64,000 nt of DNA from Flavobacterium sangjuense (GCF_004797125.1 NZ_CP038810.1:992001-1056000); one strand, 5' to 3'. Numbered from the stretch's first letter, positions 15,433 through 25,015 are shown. Notes: generated by a model from the sequence alone, not told the origin. Made by a program: numbers and translations.

Positions 15433-18201
15433 TTAGAATGTGTAAGATAGACTTGTTGAGAATCCGACACCTCTTTTGTAGCTTTCCAAAAGGAGTGAAG
15501 ATTCGTCTATACTAATCTTGCTTTTGTCACCTAATTCTCTTTTGTAAGTTGGGTTCAAAATATTGTCAATGGAGAACTTAATGTCCCATTTTTTATTGAT
15601 ATTACTTCCCCAGACAAAATCCAGTTTGTGAAACGGTTTTTCATAAATATGATCGTTACCTGCAACACCAACTGCATAAATTCTTTCGCCATAAACATTG
15701 TATACCAATGAAGCTGTGTTTTTCCATTTTGGATTTAAAAGGAATTCATATTTCAAATCGGAATTAACCAACCAACCTGATGCACCTTGTAGTTTCCTTT
15801 TTTCAAAAGTGTCAAAATAGCCAACACGATTTTTGTTAACTCTGGCTTCAGTAATCATCAATGAAGTATTGGTTCCAAATGAAAAACCTTCAAGATTTTT
15901 GTTTAAACGACTTAATTGCAGAAGGAATTCGAATTCAGCACCAAAAAGTGTAGCGCTTTTATTGTTGAAATAGGTTATGGTTTGACCGCTTCCTGTAGCA
16001 CTTGCCTGAACGGTTCTTTCTATCGGATTGTCTATGTATTTAGTGAATAATGTAGCGGCAAATAATTCGTTTTTGGTTGGAAAAAATTCAAATTTCAAAT
16101 CAATATTGTAATTTTCACTGTTCTCAATATCAGAATTACCTCTTTCGGTTGTACCATCAGCGTTGATTAAGTTGATATCCAAACTTTCAAAAAGCACCGG
16201 TTTGGTGTAGGTTTTTGAGGCAGCTAAACGAAGATTACTTTTGTCATTAAGAACATACTTAACATTGACAGAAGGTAAAATGTATAAATTCTCAGTGGTC
16301 TTTTTTCTGTATGGATTGTTGATTGGATCTACGATCGATTTGTATTTGTATTCACGTAAAGTATTCTCGGCTCTAAGACCAAGGTTTAACTCCAGTTTTT
16401 CAGAAAAATGATATAGAAATTTAGTGTATAAAGCATCGGCTCTTTGCAATACTTTGGTTTTCCATTCGGCAGAAGATTGTTCTGTAAATGAAAGAAAGTT
16501 GGCAGCTATATCATCCTGAATTGCTTGGTCAATTTCATTTACAACCACATTATATGGCGTCGCACCAGAATTTGGCACACCAAAAGTAAATCGGAATTTT
16601 GACACCATGTATTCGGCAAAACCATTATATCCAAACGAGAATTTGTGCTTTCTGTCTTCATTTTCCCCGAATTTATAGTTGTATTCTAAATTACCGGACA
16701 TATGGTAATTGTTGTCGATGTTGAAAAACTGACGCAATAAGTTGTTACTTCCGTATTGGGTGTTGATTTCAGTTTCGCTGATTTTTGTTCCGGTGATAAA
16801 TTTTCTATCCGGTTGACTGTATTTGGTTCGGGTGAAAGACAAACCACCTTTTACTGAATGCTTGTCGTCACTTGTTATTTTGTAATTTCCAAAAAATTGA
16901 TTGGCAAAATAATCCGATTGCTCGTATTGGTTTAATCGAATAAATTCATTCGGATTGTCTACAGCAGTTCTGGTGTAACCAACTTGGTCTTGTATAAGAT
17001 TTTCAGTTGACTTTAAGTACAAGGTGTTGTATAGTAATTTGAAACGGTCAGTTTTGTACTGTAAACCAACCAATACAGAAGATTGTGTCTGAAATTTGAA
17101 TTCCTCTTTTACAAGATTATTATCGTAAATACCTTGACCTTGTGAAAATGTTCTGTCAACTCCTTTTCGTATTTGATAACTGTTGTCAAAATTAGTTGCG
17201 AATGTATAGATCAATTTATTTTTTTCCTTACCCAAATAAAATTTTCCTGTATGACTAAGACCGAAACTAGTGTTTAAAGGTGCCGTAGTTTTTTTAACAT
17301 TCCAACTCGATTTATAGTCGTTATCAATTCTCCCGTTGGGAATAGCACCATAACCAGCAGGCAATTGACGTTCTTGTCCGCCAAAACCAAAAAAGCTTTT
17401 GGTGTTATCTGCATCAGTAGAAAGTAAAAAATCACTACCGTTATTATTAGTTGTATAACCTACGCCATAGCTTAACTTGGTCTGACTTTCCTGAGTTTGA
17501 CTCGTAATAACATCAATAGTGGCACCGGCAAAATCACCATAAATATCAGGATTGAAGGTTTTATAAACATCCATATAACCAACCACATCTGTTGGAAACT
17601 GATCTAACGGAATTATTTTTTTGAATGGGCTGTTAGACGGAACTGCCAATCCATTAATTAGCAAACTATTATAACGATCTTCCAATCCTCGGATGAATAA
17701 ACCTTTTGATTCTACTTTGGTAATTCCTGAGATTTTGGTCAACCCTTCTTCAACAGTTGAAACCCCTTTTCTCGACATTTCCTGAGCACCAATACTTTGT
17801 TTGATTTCTACTGCTTTTTTCTGTTCCAATAACAAAGCAGTTTCTTTTTCACGGCTTGCAGTGTTTTGAATTACCACATCTTTCAATTGATAACTTCCCG
17901 AACCAAGTGCTTTGTTAAGGGTTATGGTTTCTCCGGCTTTCACTTCAATTTTTTCTTCTATAGTTTCATAACCCAAAAAGCTAAATTGAATGGTATAACT
18001 TCCGGCATCAACACTAATCGTATATTTCCCGGTTTCATCTGTAGTTACCCCGATGGTGGTTCCTTTTAACACCACATTGGCAAAAGGAAGCGTTTCATTA
18101 TTTAAATCTTTATCCGTTAATGTTCCTGTAATAGTTCCTTTATTTTGTGCAAAACCCAGAACAGTTATAAGTAAAAAAGTAACAATTAATTTAAATTTCA
18201 T
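15433..18201 (-). CDS. TonB-dependent outer-membrane receptor
   Basis: A 922-residue outer-membrane receptor. Start chosen at ATG 18201 for the signal peptide MKFKLIVTFLLITVLGFAQ. An N-terminal CarboxypepD_reg-like domain follows (about residues 20-105, with FANVVLKGTTIGVTTDETGKY), then a plug (STVEEGLTKISGITKV, FIRGLEDRYNSLLINGL, DFAGATIDVITSQ) and a 22-strand-type barrel ending in the OMP signature LSYTF. No SusD partner is adjacent, so it is not a canonical glycan-uptake pair. It is divergent from a PhoB/PhoR-like pair 195 bases away and followed by a surface lipoprotein and two T9SS proteins. The transported substrate is unknown. Confidence 0.9.
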   Translation of the reverse strand: MKFKLIVTFLLITVLGFAQNKGTITGTLTDKDLNNETLPFANVVLKGTTIGVTTDETGKYTISVDAGSYTIQFSFLGYETIEEKIEVKAGETITLNKALGSGSYQLKDVVIQNTASREKETALLLEQKKAVEIKQSIGAQEMSRKGVSTVEEGLTKISGITKVESKGLFIRGLEDRYNSLLINGLAVPSNSPFKKIIPLDQFPTDVVGYMDVYKTFNPDIYGDFAGATIDVITSQTQESQTKLSYGVGYTTNNNGSDFLLSTDADNTKSFFGFGGQERQLPAGYGAIPNGRIDNDYKSSWNVKKTTAPLNTSFGLSHTGKFYLGKEKNKLIYTFATNFDNSYQIRKGVDRTFSQGQGIYDNNLVKEEFKFQTQSSVLVGLQYKTDRFKLLYNTLYLKSTENLIQDQVGYTRTAVDNPNEFIRLNQYEQSDYFANQFFGNYKITSDDKHSVKGGLSFTRTKYSQPDRKFITGTKISETEINTQYGSNNLLRQFFNIDNNYHMSGNLEYNYKFGENEDRKHKFSFGYNGFAEYMVSKFRFTFGVPNSGATPYNVVVNEIDQAIQDDIAANFLSFTEQSSAEWKTKVLQRADALYTKFLYHFSEKLELNLGLRAENTLREYKYKSIVDPINNPYRKKTTENLYILPSVNVKYVLNDKSNLRLAASKTYTKPVLFESLDINLINADGTTERGNSDIENSENYNIDLKFEFFPTKNELFAATLFTKYIDNPIERTVQASATGSGQTITYFNNKSATLFGAEFEFLLQLSRLNKNLEGFSFGTNTSLMITEARVNKNRVGYFDTFEKRKLQGASGWLVNSDLKYEFLLNPKWKNTASLVYNVYGERIYAVGVAGNDHIYEKPFHKLDFVWGSNINKKWDIKFSIDNILNPTYKRELGDKSKISIDESSLLLESYKRGVGFSTSLSYTF

Positions 18202-18221
18202 TTCAGTTGTGTTTAATTTTG

Positions 18222-18229
18222 GTGCAAAG
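18222..18229 (-). promoter_or_regulatory. Imperfect -7 element of the TonB receptor
   Basis: The minus strand reads TTTCTTTG, one mismatch to TAnnTTTG, about 20 bases before the chosen start. Confidence 0.3.
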
Positions 18230-18395
18230 AAACCACCGCAATGTAAAGGTCGTGTTACTCCATTATTACCATTTTGTTCTTTAAGCATTACCAAATTGTT
18301 AACATATTAAATTACGGTTAACTCCCGTTTCATTTATCAATTCATTTTGTATTATCTTTACATTTACATCCACAAAAACAATTGTGTCAACATAT

Positions 18396-19079
18396 ATGAA
18401 AAAGAAAGACATTAAGATTTTACTGGTAGATGATGAGCAGGATATCCTAGAGATTGTAGGATATAATCTTTCTCAGGAAGGTTATCAAATTGTAACCGCT
18501 ACCAACGGGAAAGAGGCAATAACCAAAGCCAAAAAAGAGTTGCCACAACTCATCATTATGGATGTGATGATGCCCGAAATGGATGGAATGGAAGCCTGCG
18601 AAAACATTCGAAAACTACCTGAATTAAGTAATGTCATCATTACTTTTTTAACGGCACGAAGCGAAGATTATTCACAAGTTGCCGGATTTGAAGCCGGTGC
18701 GGATGATTATATCACCAAACCAATCAAACCAAAATTATTGGTAAGCAAAGTCAAAGCCTTACTTCGTCGTTTAAAAAGTGACGAGCACACTTCAGAAACA
18801 CTCAATGTTGGCGGCATCGAAATCAACAGAGAAGAATATAAAATCATCAAAGAAGGAAAAGAAATTGTATTGCCACGAAAAGAGTTTGAATTGTTTTATC
18901 TTTTGGCTTCCAAACCGGGAAAAGTATTCAAACGCGAAGAAATTCTGGATAAAGTCTGGGGCAATGAAGTCATCGTTGGCGGAAGAACTATCGATGTTCA
19001 CATTAGAAAACTTCGCGAAAAAATTGGTGAAGATTTATTCAAAACCATCAAAGGTGTTGGCTATAAATTAGAAGTGTAA
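18396..19079 (+). CDS. PhoB-like response regulator (OmpR family)
   Basis: A 227-residue transcription factor. The receiver domain has the acidic pair DDEQD, the phosphoacceptor in LIIMDVMMPEMDGM and the lysine in DYITKPIKP. The C-terminal winged-helix DNA-binding domain shows LPRKEFELFYLLASKPGKVFKRE, ILDKVWG and GRTIDVHIRKLREKIG. Start chosen at ATG 18396 over GTG 18384. The kinase ATG follows the stop codon directly, so they are translated together. Domain order and the pairing resemble PhoB/PhoR and related regulators; the actual signal is unknown. Confidence 0.93.
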   Translation: MKKKDIKILLVDDEQDILEIVGYNLSQEGYQIVTATNGKEAITKAKKELPQLIIMDVMMPEMDGMEACENIRKLPELSNVIITFLTARSEDYSQVAGFEAGADDYITKPIKPKLLVSKVKALLRRLKSDEHTSETLNVGGIEINREEYKIIKEGKEIVLPRKEFELFYLLASKPGKVFKREEILDKVWGNEVIVGGRTIDVHIRKLREKIGEDLFKTIKGVGYKLEV

Positions 19080-20123
19080 ATGAAAATAAATTTCAAGAAA
19101 ACCTATACGTTTGCTTTAATTTCAACGTCGTATATCACTGCTTTTTCTACAGGTTTTCTTGCTATTTTGTTATGGTTCTTTAATGAATTTTCTTTGCCAA
19201 TTGTACTCGTTTTTGCAGTTTCAATAGCACTTTTCTCCTTTTTTGTTATCCAATATCGTGTTGAGCGATTTATTTATCGAAGAGTAAAAAAAATCTACGA
19301 TGATGTGTCGCTTTTAGAATCTACATCTTTCCGAAATCAGCCTATCACAACTGATATGGAAACTTTGACCAAGCAGGTTAAAAAGTTTGCCACCGATAAA
19401 AAACTCGAAATCGAAACTTTAAAAGTGCGTGAAGAATACCGAAGAGAATTTCTTGGTAATGTTTCGCATGAACTTAAAACGCCATTGTTTACAGTACAAG
19501 GTTACTTGTCCACCTTGCTTGATGGCGCAATGGATGACAAAAAAATACGCAAGAAATATTTGGAGAGAGCCGAAAAAGGAGTAGAAAGATTGGTCTATAT
19601 TGTTGAAGATTTAGATATGATATCCAAACTCGAAATGGGCGATGTAAACCTTGAATTGAAGAAGTTTAACATTGTTGATTTAGTGCAGAGTGTTTTCGAT
19701 TTGCTCGAAATGACGGCAGACAAAAAGAACATCATTCTCATGTTTGACAGGAAGTACAACAAGGCAATAAACGTTTTTGCCGATCAGGAAAAAATTCAAC
19801 AAGTGCTTTCAAATCTGATAATGAATTCAATAAAATACGGAAAAGAAAACGGCACGACTGAAGTCACCATTGAAGATTTGGTTAACGAAAAAATAATCGT
19901 CCGCGTCCGCGATAATGGTGAAGGAATTGAAAAGCAATACATTCCCAGATTGTTCGAACGATTTTTCAGAGTGGACAAAAGCGGTGCAAGAAGCGAAGGC
20001 GGTTCCGGTCTCGGACTTTCAATTGTAAAGCATATTATTGAAGCACACGGCGAAAAAATCTATGTGGAGAGCGAATTCAGGAAAGGTTCTGAATTTTCAT
20101 TCACGCTCGAAAAGCACCAATAA
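19080..20123 (+). CDS. PhoR-like sensor histidine kinase
   Basis: A 347-residue membrane kinase, partner of the preceding regulator. Two N-terminal helices (about residues 10-30 and 38-58) are followed by a short linker without a PAS domain, the HisKA phosphoacceptor segment FLGNVSHELKTPLFTVQGYL, and a catalytic domain with an N-box (NLIMNSIKYG), G1 (VRDNGEGIEKQYIPRLFERFFR) and G2 (GGSGLGLSIVKHI). There is almost no periplasmic sensor, as in PhoR-type kinases that sense through a transporter. The last 27 bases overlap the convergent glycosyltransferase gene. Confidence 0.92.
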   Translation: MKINFKKTYTFALISTSYITAFSTGFLAILLWFFNEFSLPIVLVFAVSIALFSFFVIQYRVERFIYRRVKKIYDDVSLLESTSFRNQPITTDMETLTKQVKKFATDKKLEIETLKVREEYRREFLGNVSHELKTPLFTVQGYLSTLLDGAMDDKKIRKKYLERAEKGVERLVYIVEDLDMISKLEMGDVNLELKKFNIVDLVQSVFDLLEMTADKKNIILMFDRKYNKAINVFADQEKIQQVLSNLIMNSIKYGKENGTTEVTIEDLVNEKIIVRVRDNGEGIEKQYIPRLFERFFRVDKSGARSEGGSGLGLSIVKHIIEAHGEKIYVESEFRKGSEFSFTLEKHQ

Positions 20124-21161
20124 TTGTTTCCAGTCGATTTCCTTTTTAAGTTGCGGCAAACCTCCGTATAAGGTAACTTCCAGTAAATTTTCTATTATAA
20201 AATCATCTTGTTTCGCATAAGGAATAAAGCCATTTCGCTTTAATCTTTTTGCCAGATATTCTTGCTCAAATTGTCCCGGCGTTGGTATAAAAAAAGCCCT
20301 CTTCTGCAGCTTTGCCAAATCCATAACTGTAGTATAACCCGAACGACAAAGTACCGTTTCACTTTCGTTAAAAGCGGTTTCGATTTCTGAAGAAGTCATA
20401 AAATTGTAATACGTCACATTTCCGTCTTGGGTTGTTTTTTGTACAGATTCAATTTTTCCTTTGATGAAAAGTACTTTTCCGTCAAATGATTGAATTTCCT
20501 TGATGAGTTTTTCTTCCAAAAAAGTCCGCTGTGGTTCCGGTCCGGAAAGCATAACCATCAAATCGTATTTAATTGGCAAATCCTTTTTCTCCAATCGGCT
20601 CAACGGACCAAGATATTTCAGATTTAGCGAACTGTTTTTTAAATGTCCAAGTTTTCCGGTCAGGTTAGGGTTTTCTTTTATATCCGGAATCCAGCATTCT
20701 GTAAATTTTTTGATAAAATGTTGGTGCAGTTTGCTCGAAATCCAGGTCGTTTTTCCCGACAAAACATTCAGTTGATGTGTCATAAAAACACTTGGAATCT
20801 TTTTGCTGTAAACGCCCAAACGATTGTCGGAAATAATGCCTTGGATATCATATTCGGTAATCCATTTTTTGACCAGTTTTTTTTCGGCAAAAATCGCTTC
20901 GATCATTTTTGGACTGTTCTTAATCAGTTTCCATTTGAAATCGGCGCCATTTTTGGCATACTCAATTTCATAAGAAGGCAATTCCAACGATTGTAAATGC
21001 GGAAATTCCTTTTGAAGCAGCTGCAAAGCCACGCCATCGGAAGCCAAAATTGGTGTAAAACCATTTTTCTCTAACTCACGAATAATCGGAATACAGCGTG
21101 TAGCGTGACCTAAACCCCAATTTAGCGGAGCAACTAGAATATTTTTTTTCGAATTTTCCAA
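20097..21161 (-). CDS. GT28/MurG-like glycosyltransferase
   Basis: A 354-residue GT-B glycosyltransferase. The N-terminal glycine-rich NILVAPLNWGLGHATRCIPIIREL (residues 8-31) and the C-terminal donor-site segment ETVLCRSGYTTVMDLAKLQKRAFFIPTPGQFEQEYLA match the GT28/MurG and UDP-glucuronosyltransferase-like group common in Bacteroidetes. Donor and acceptor cannot be read out. The 3' end overlaps the convergent kinase gene by 27 bases. Confidence 0.8.
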   Translation of the reverse strand: MENSKKNILVAPLNWGLGHATRCIPIIRELEKNGFTPILASDGVALQLLQKEFPHLQSLELPSYEIEYAKNGADFKWKLIKNSPKMIEAIFAEKKLVKKWITEYDIQGIISDNRLGVYSKKIPSVFMTHQLNVLSGKTTWISSKLHQHFIKKFTECWIPDIKENPNLTGKLGHLKNSSLNLKYLGPLSRLEKKDLPIKYDLMVMLSGPEPQRTFLEEKLIKEIQSFDGKVLFIKGKIESVQKTTQDGNVTYYNFMTSSEIETAFNESETVLCRSGYTTVMDLAKLQKRAFFIPTPGQFEQEYLAKRLKRNGFIPYAKQDDFIIENLLEVTLYGGLPQLKKEIDWKQLLVLFERE

Positions 21162-21247
21162 GTAGTGAAATTACGGTTTTAACATTGCAAAGTAAAAAAG
21201 ATTTTGAATAGTTTATATTTCCTTAATTTTACCAAAAAATTAAGTTT

Positions 21248-21922
21248 GTGGGAAGTAAGAATAAATTAAAGCGGTTTAAGGAAAATGAAACTTTTGAAAA
21301 CGTTTTTCAACCAACAAGAGAAGAAGTTGTAGGTGGAGATTTTGCATTAAAAGGAAAATGGAATCAGGATTTTTTCAAAAATGACAATCCAATAATTATT
21401 GAACTGGGTTGTGGCAAAGGCGAGTATTCTGTTGGCTTGGCCGAACGTTATCCTGATAAAAACTTTGTCGGAATCGATATAAAAGGTGCCCGTTTTTGGC
21501 GCGGCGCTAAAACAGCTGTTGATGGCGGAATGCGCAATGTGGCTTTTGTCCGAACACAAATTGAGTTAATCAATTTTATTTTTGCCGAAAATGAAGTAGA
21601 TGAAATCTGGATTACTTTCCCCGATCCGCAAATCAAATACAAACGCACCAAACACCGAATGACTAATTCGGAATTTTTGCAGTTGTACAAGAGAATCCTG
21701 AAACCTGACGGAGTAGTAAACCTTAAAACAGATAGCGAATTCATGCACGGTTATACGCTTGGATTGTTGCATGGCGAAGGTCACGAAGTATTGTATGCCA
21801 ACCATAATGTGTACAAAAATGAAGGTGCCCCTGAAGCGGTGACAGCGATTCAGACATTTTACGAAAATCAATATTTGGAAATCAACAAGGCAATTACGTA
21901 TATTCGTTTCAAAATCAAATAA
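21248..21922 (+). CDS. trmB: tRNA (guanine46-N7)-methyltransferase
   Basis: A 224-residue class I methyltransferase that makes m7G46 in tRNA variable loops. The SAM site is IIELGCGKGEYSVGLAERYP, followed by FVGIDIKGARFWRGA, and the family-specific catalytic stretch is WITFPDPQIKYKRTKHRMTN. The start is GTG at 21248 (MGSKNKLKRF), consistent with the basic N-terminus typical of Flavobacterium homologues; no in-frame ATG is available. The LysE gene begins directly after its stop. Confidence 0.95.
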   Translation: MGSKNKLKRFKENETFENVFQPTREEVVGGDFALKGKWNQDFFKNDNPIIIELGCGKGEYSVGLAERYPDKNFVGIDIKGARFWRGAKTAVDGGMRNVAFVRTQIELINFIFAENEVDEIWITFPDPQIKYKRTKHRMTNSEFLQLYKRILKPDGVVNLKTDSEFMHGYTLGLLHGEGHEVLYANHNVYKNEGAPEAVTAIQTFYENQYLEINKAITYIRFKIK

Positions 21923-22549
21923 ATGCAGTTTTTTTTACCACTTGTTTTAGGGTTTTGCATTGCTTTTCTGGCGGTTATTCTTCCGGGTTTAATCAATATG
22001 ACAGCAGCAAAAATCAGTACGCAGGAAGGTAAAAATGAAGCTTTAAGTTTTGCTGTTGGCGCAGCGGTAATCATATTTTTTCAAACTTTTATCGCGGTAT
22101 TATTTGCCCGATTTATCAGCGTTCATCAGGAAATTGTTTCCACACTTCAGGAAATTGGCATTTTTGTTTTTACATTGCTAAGTATCTATTTTTTCTGGAT
22201 TGCCAAAAAACCAAAGAAAATCAAAACAGACAGCACAGTCAAAGGAAAATCGAACCGTTTCTTTTTGGGAATGCTGTTATCAACTTTGAATTTATTACCC
22301 ATTCCATTCTATGTTTTTGCGAGCATGAGTTTGTCAGCCTCGGGCTATTTTAGTTTTGATAAAATTCCGGTTTCATCTTTTGTGATTGGCGTTGTCTGTG
22401 GCTCGTTTACTGTTTTTTACATCTACATCGTAGCCTTTAAAAAAATTGAAAAGAAGACTGAATTCCTGATGCGAAACATCAATACTATCATCGGCTCGGT
22501 AACTACTTTTATGGCTGTTGTGACACTTTTAAAATTGCTGTATAACTAA
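21923..22549 (+). CDS. LysE-family transporter
   Basis: A 208-residue membrane protein with six predicted helices, matching the LysE/RhtB exporter family of amino-acid and small-molecule exporters. The N-terminal helix LVLGFCIAFLAVILPGLINMTAAKIS resembles the family's PGP-type start. The substrate is unknown. It starts at the base after the trmB stop and its stop overlaps the next ATG (TAATG), indicating a tightly coupled operon. Confidence 0.8.
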   Translation: MQFFLPLVLGFCIAFLAVILPGLINMTAAKISTQEGKNEALSFAVGAAVIIFFQTFIAVLFARFISVHQEIVSTLQEIGIFVFTLLSIYFFWIAKKPKKIKTDSTVKGKSNRFFLGMLLSTLNLLPIPFYVFASMSLSASGYFSFDKIPVSSFVIGVVCGSFTVFYIYIVAFKKIEKKTEFLMRNINTIIGSVTTFMAVVTLLKLLYN

Positions 22550-22872
22550 TGGAAGCTAATTTTTTTGAACGGGTTTATGCCATCGCACGCCAAATTCCGG
22601 AAGGTAAAGTAACTTCTTATGGTGCTATTGCCAAAGCTTTAGGAACAGCACGCTCTGCGCGAATGGTTGGCTGGGCAATGAATGCATCGCACAATATGGA
22701 AGACGTCCCGGCGCATCGAGTGGTCAACAGAAAAGGCTTGCTATCGGGAAAACATCATTTTGACGGAACCAATTTGATGCAGCAATTATTAGAAAACGAG
22801 GGCATCAAAGTAATCGATAATCAAATCGTTGATTTTGAAAAGCATTTTTGGCAGCCAGAAATCACTAAATAA
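22549..22872 (+). CDS. Alkyltransferase-like (ATL) MGMT-family protein
   Basis: A 107-residue protein with the MGMT C-terminal fold (GKVTSYGAIAKALG, ARMVGWAMNAS). The normal alkyl-acceptor cysteine of the PCHR motif is alanine (P54-A55-H56-R57, VPAHRV). ATL proteins bind O6-alkylguanine without repairing it and flag the lesion for nucleotide excision repair. This gene is therefore a lesion-recognition protein and not an active methyltransferase. The start overlaps the LysE stop by one base. Confidence 0.9.
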   Translation: MEANFFERVYAIARQIPEGKVTSYGAIAKALGTARSARMVGWAMNASHNMEDVPAHRVVNRKGLLSGKHHFDGTNLMQQLLENEGIKVIDNQIVDFEKHFWQPEITK

Positions 22873-23751
22873 ATGAAAAAGCTTTTCGCCATATTCTTTA
22901 TTCTGTTGTTTTCTTTTTGTTCTAAAAAGGAAAGCCACTCTCAATATCCAAATATTATCGGACCGGATATTGAAAACCCTGTTCAGGTGAATACTAAAAC
23001 CATGCTGCATATGTGCATGGATAACGGTTATAGGGATTTGGCATATAATATCAGCACTGATACTGCTGCTTTGCTTAAGCGTGAGAATAATATTCCGGAA
23101 AATTACCTCACGACAATGAAGTTTGAAACAATACTTCCGCGCTATGATTTCAGGATTATAATCGATACTTCCTATACAATTTCAGGGAAAGGATTTGAAT
23201 ACAAGAGCATTCCAATTCCGGATGATTTTTGGATGCGCAATGGTTTAATAAAAGGGAAAGCACCAACAAGCGACCAGATAAAAAGATCAAGCGAAATAAT
23301 AAACAGCTTTTACGATAATATCTTCAAGCTTCCGAAAACCTTTGTAGAATGCTATCCATTGCTTATTTACAACAATAGTAAAAAGACAGCTTACACTTAT
23401 CACATCAAATTGATACAGGAAGCAAAAGACATTGATGGCAAATGGAAGCCAATCGAATTTTTTTCAGATGCACCATCGTGCTTGCCAAGCCCATTCTTTC
23501 ATAAACATTTGCCTCAGAAATATAATGTCGTATCAATCATAAAATACCATGGAAACTTTAAGACAAAGCTTCGTGTAAAGGTAAAAATGGGGAAACACAT
23601 TTATTATTCAAACGAGATTGTTGGGCAAATCAATAGGACACAGTTTGATAGGTCTTATGCCAAAAATACCATTATTTGGACATGGCGCAATGGAAGTAGC
23701 TATCTGATTGATGAATATTTGTCCCTTGTCTTTTTGAAAGACCAACAATAA
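22873..23751 (+). CDS. Putative lipoprotein, function unknown
   Basis: A 292-residue protein with a lipoprotein signal (MKKLFAIFFILLFSFC, Cys16, then SKKES). I recognise no family. Predicted beta-rich segments alternate with charged loops, and it contains several cysteines after the lipobox. It starts directly after the ATL stop, so it belongs to the trmB operon by position, though no functional link is evident. Confidence 0.65.
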   Translation: MKKLFAIFFILLFSFCSKKESHSQYPNIIGPDIENPVQVNTKTMLHMCMDNGYRDLAYNISTDTAALLKRENNIPENYLTTMKFETILPRYDFRIIIDTSYTISGKGFEYKSIPIPDDFWMRNGLIKGKAPTSDQIKRSSEIINSFYDNIFKLPKTFVECYPLLIYNNSKKTAYTYHIKLIQEAKDIDGKWKPIEFFSDAPSCLPSPFFHKHLPQKYNVVSIIKYHGNFKTKLRVKVKMGKHIYYSNEIVGQINRTQFDRSYAKNTIIWTWRNGSSYLIDEYLSLVFLKDQQ

Positions 23752-23825
23752 TTGGCCATAAAAGATAATTATCAAAGCATAAAAACTTTTCTCTTTTCGC
23801 TTTTTCCTTTTAACTATTTTCAACC

Positions 23826-23833
23826 TATCTTTG
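23826..23833 (+). promoter_or_regulatory. -7 promoter element of the Mrp-NifU operon
   Basis: TATCTTTG matches TAnnTTTG, 45 bases before the ATG. Confidence 0.6.
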
Positions 23834-23877
23834 CAATCTATATTCAGTTTAAATAAAAGTAACTGAAGCGATTAATT

Positions 23878-25014
23878 ATGAAATTAGACAGAAAAGAAAT
23901 CCTTTCAGCATTGGAAACAATAACCATTGCCGGCGAAGGAAAAAATATGGTTGAAAGCGGTGCGGTAAAAAACGTACTGACTTTTGGCAACGAAGTGGTG
24001 GTTGAATTAGTCATTGCAACACCTGCGATGCACATTAAAAAACGTGCAGAAGACGATATTAAAAAGTTAATCCACGAAAAATTTTCACCTGACGCTGTGG
24101 TGAAAGTGAATATCAAAGTGGAAGCGCCAACTCAAAATCCGAACGAAATCAAAGGAAAAGCAATTCCGGGAATCAGCAGTATCATTGCTGTAGCTTCAGG
24201 AAAAGGCGGTGTTGGTAAATCAACGGTAACGGCAAATTTAGCAGTGACTTTAGCCAAAATGGGTTTCAAAGTCGGGGTTTTAGATGCTGATATTTACGGG
24301 CCAAGTATGCCAATCATGTTTGATGTGGAAAATGAAAAACCAATTTCGGTTGAGGTTGACGGCAAATCAAAAATGAAACCTGTAGAAAGCTATGAGATAA
24401 AAATTCTTTCAATAGGATTCTTTACGGCGCCAAGCCAGGCTGTTATTTGGCGTGGACCAATGGCATCCAAAGCTTTAAACCAAATGATATTTGACGCTGA
24501 CTGGGGACAATTGGATTTCATGCTAATCGATTTACCACCGGGAACAGGCGATATTCATTTGTCAATCATGCAATCGTTGCCAATTACAGGAGCTGTTGTT
24601 GTGAGTACACCACAAGCCGTTGCTTTGGCTGATGCCAAAAAAGGAGTTTCGATGTTTTTATCAGACAGCATCAACGTTCCGGTTTTGGGAATCATAGAAA
24701 ATATGGCCTACTTCACTCCTGAAGAATTGCCAAATAATAAATATTACATCTTCGGAAAAGAAGGAGCCAAAAACCTGGCTGAAGATTTACAAGTGCCTTT
24801 TTTAGGTGAAGTTCCGTTAGTGCAAAGCATACGCGAAGCCGGAGATTATGGTCGCCCTGCAGCCTTGCAAACCGCATCGGTAATCGAAAGAGTTTTTGAA
24901 GAAATTACAAGAAATGTGGTTCAGGAAACGGTAAACAGAAACGAAAGTTTACCACCAACAGAAGCAATCAAAATAACAACTATGGCTGGTTGCTCAGCCG
25001 TTAAAGGGAAATAA
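23878..25014 (+). CDS. mrp: Mrp/ApbC-type Fe-S cluster carrier ATPase
   Basis: A 378-residue iron-sulfur cluster carrier. An N-terminal DUF59 (MIP18-like) domain (about residues 1-90) precedes a P-loop ATPase domain with the deviant Walker A ASGKGGVGKST near residues 105-115, GVLDADIYGPSMP, LIDLPPGTGDIHL and IENMAYF. The usual CxxC pair of many Mrp proteins is not obvious in the ENMAYFTPEE region; a single Cys remains in MAGCSAVKG at the C-terminus. ApbC proteins bind and hand over 4Fe-4S clusters. A NifU-like gene starts one base after its stop, which fits. Confidence 0.92.
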   Translation: MKLDRKEILSALETITIAGEGKNMVESGAVKNVLTFGNEVVVELVIATPAMHIKKRAEDDIKKLIHEKFSPDAVVKVNIKVEAPTQNPNEIKGKAIPGISSIIAVASGKGGVGKSTVTANLAVTLAKMGFKVGVLDADIYGPSMPIMFDVENEKPISVEVDGKSKMKPVESYEIKILSIGFFTAPSQAVIWRGPMASKALNQMIFDADWGQLDFMLIDLPPGTGDIHLSIMQSLPITGAVVVSTPQAVALADAKKGVSMFLSDSINVPVLGIIENMAYFTPEELPNNKYYIFGKEGAKNLAEDLQVPFLGEVPLVQSIREAGDYGRPAALQTASVIERVFEEITRNVVQETVNRNESLPPTEAIKITTMAGCSAVKGK

Positions 25015-25015
25015 G

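Noticed and set aside
15433..18201. A polysaccharide utilisation locus around the TonB receptor
   Set aside because: There is no SusD homologue and no glycoside hydrolase or lyase within the cluster; the receptor is of the non-SusC type.
21241..21248. TAAGTTTG as the promoter of trmB
   Set aside because: It runs into the GTG start codon, so it could not drive a transcript containing this start; the trmB N-terminus fits homologues, so the motif is probably coincidental.
22549..22872. A functional O6-methylguanine methyltransferase
   Set aside because: The acceptor cysteine is alanine (PAHR), which defines the alkyltransferase-like proteins.
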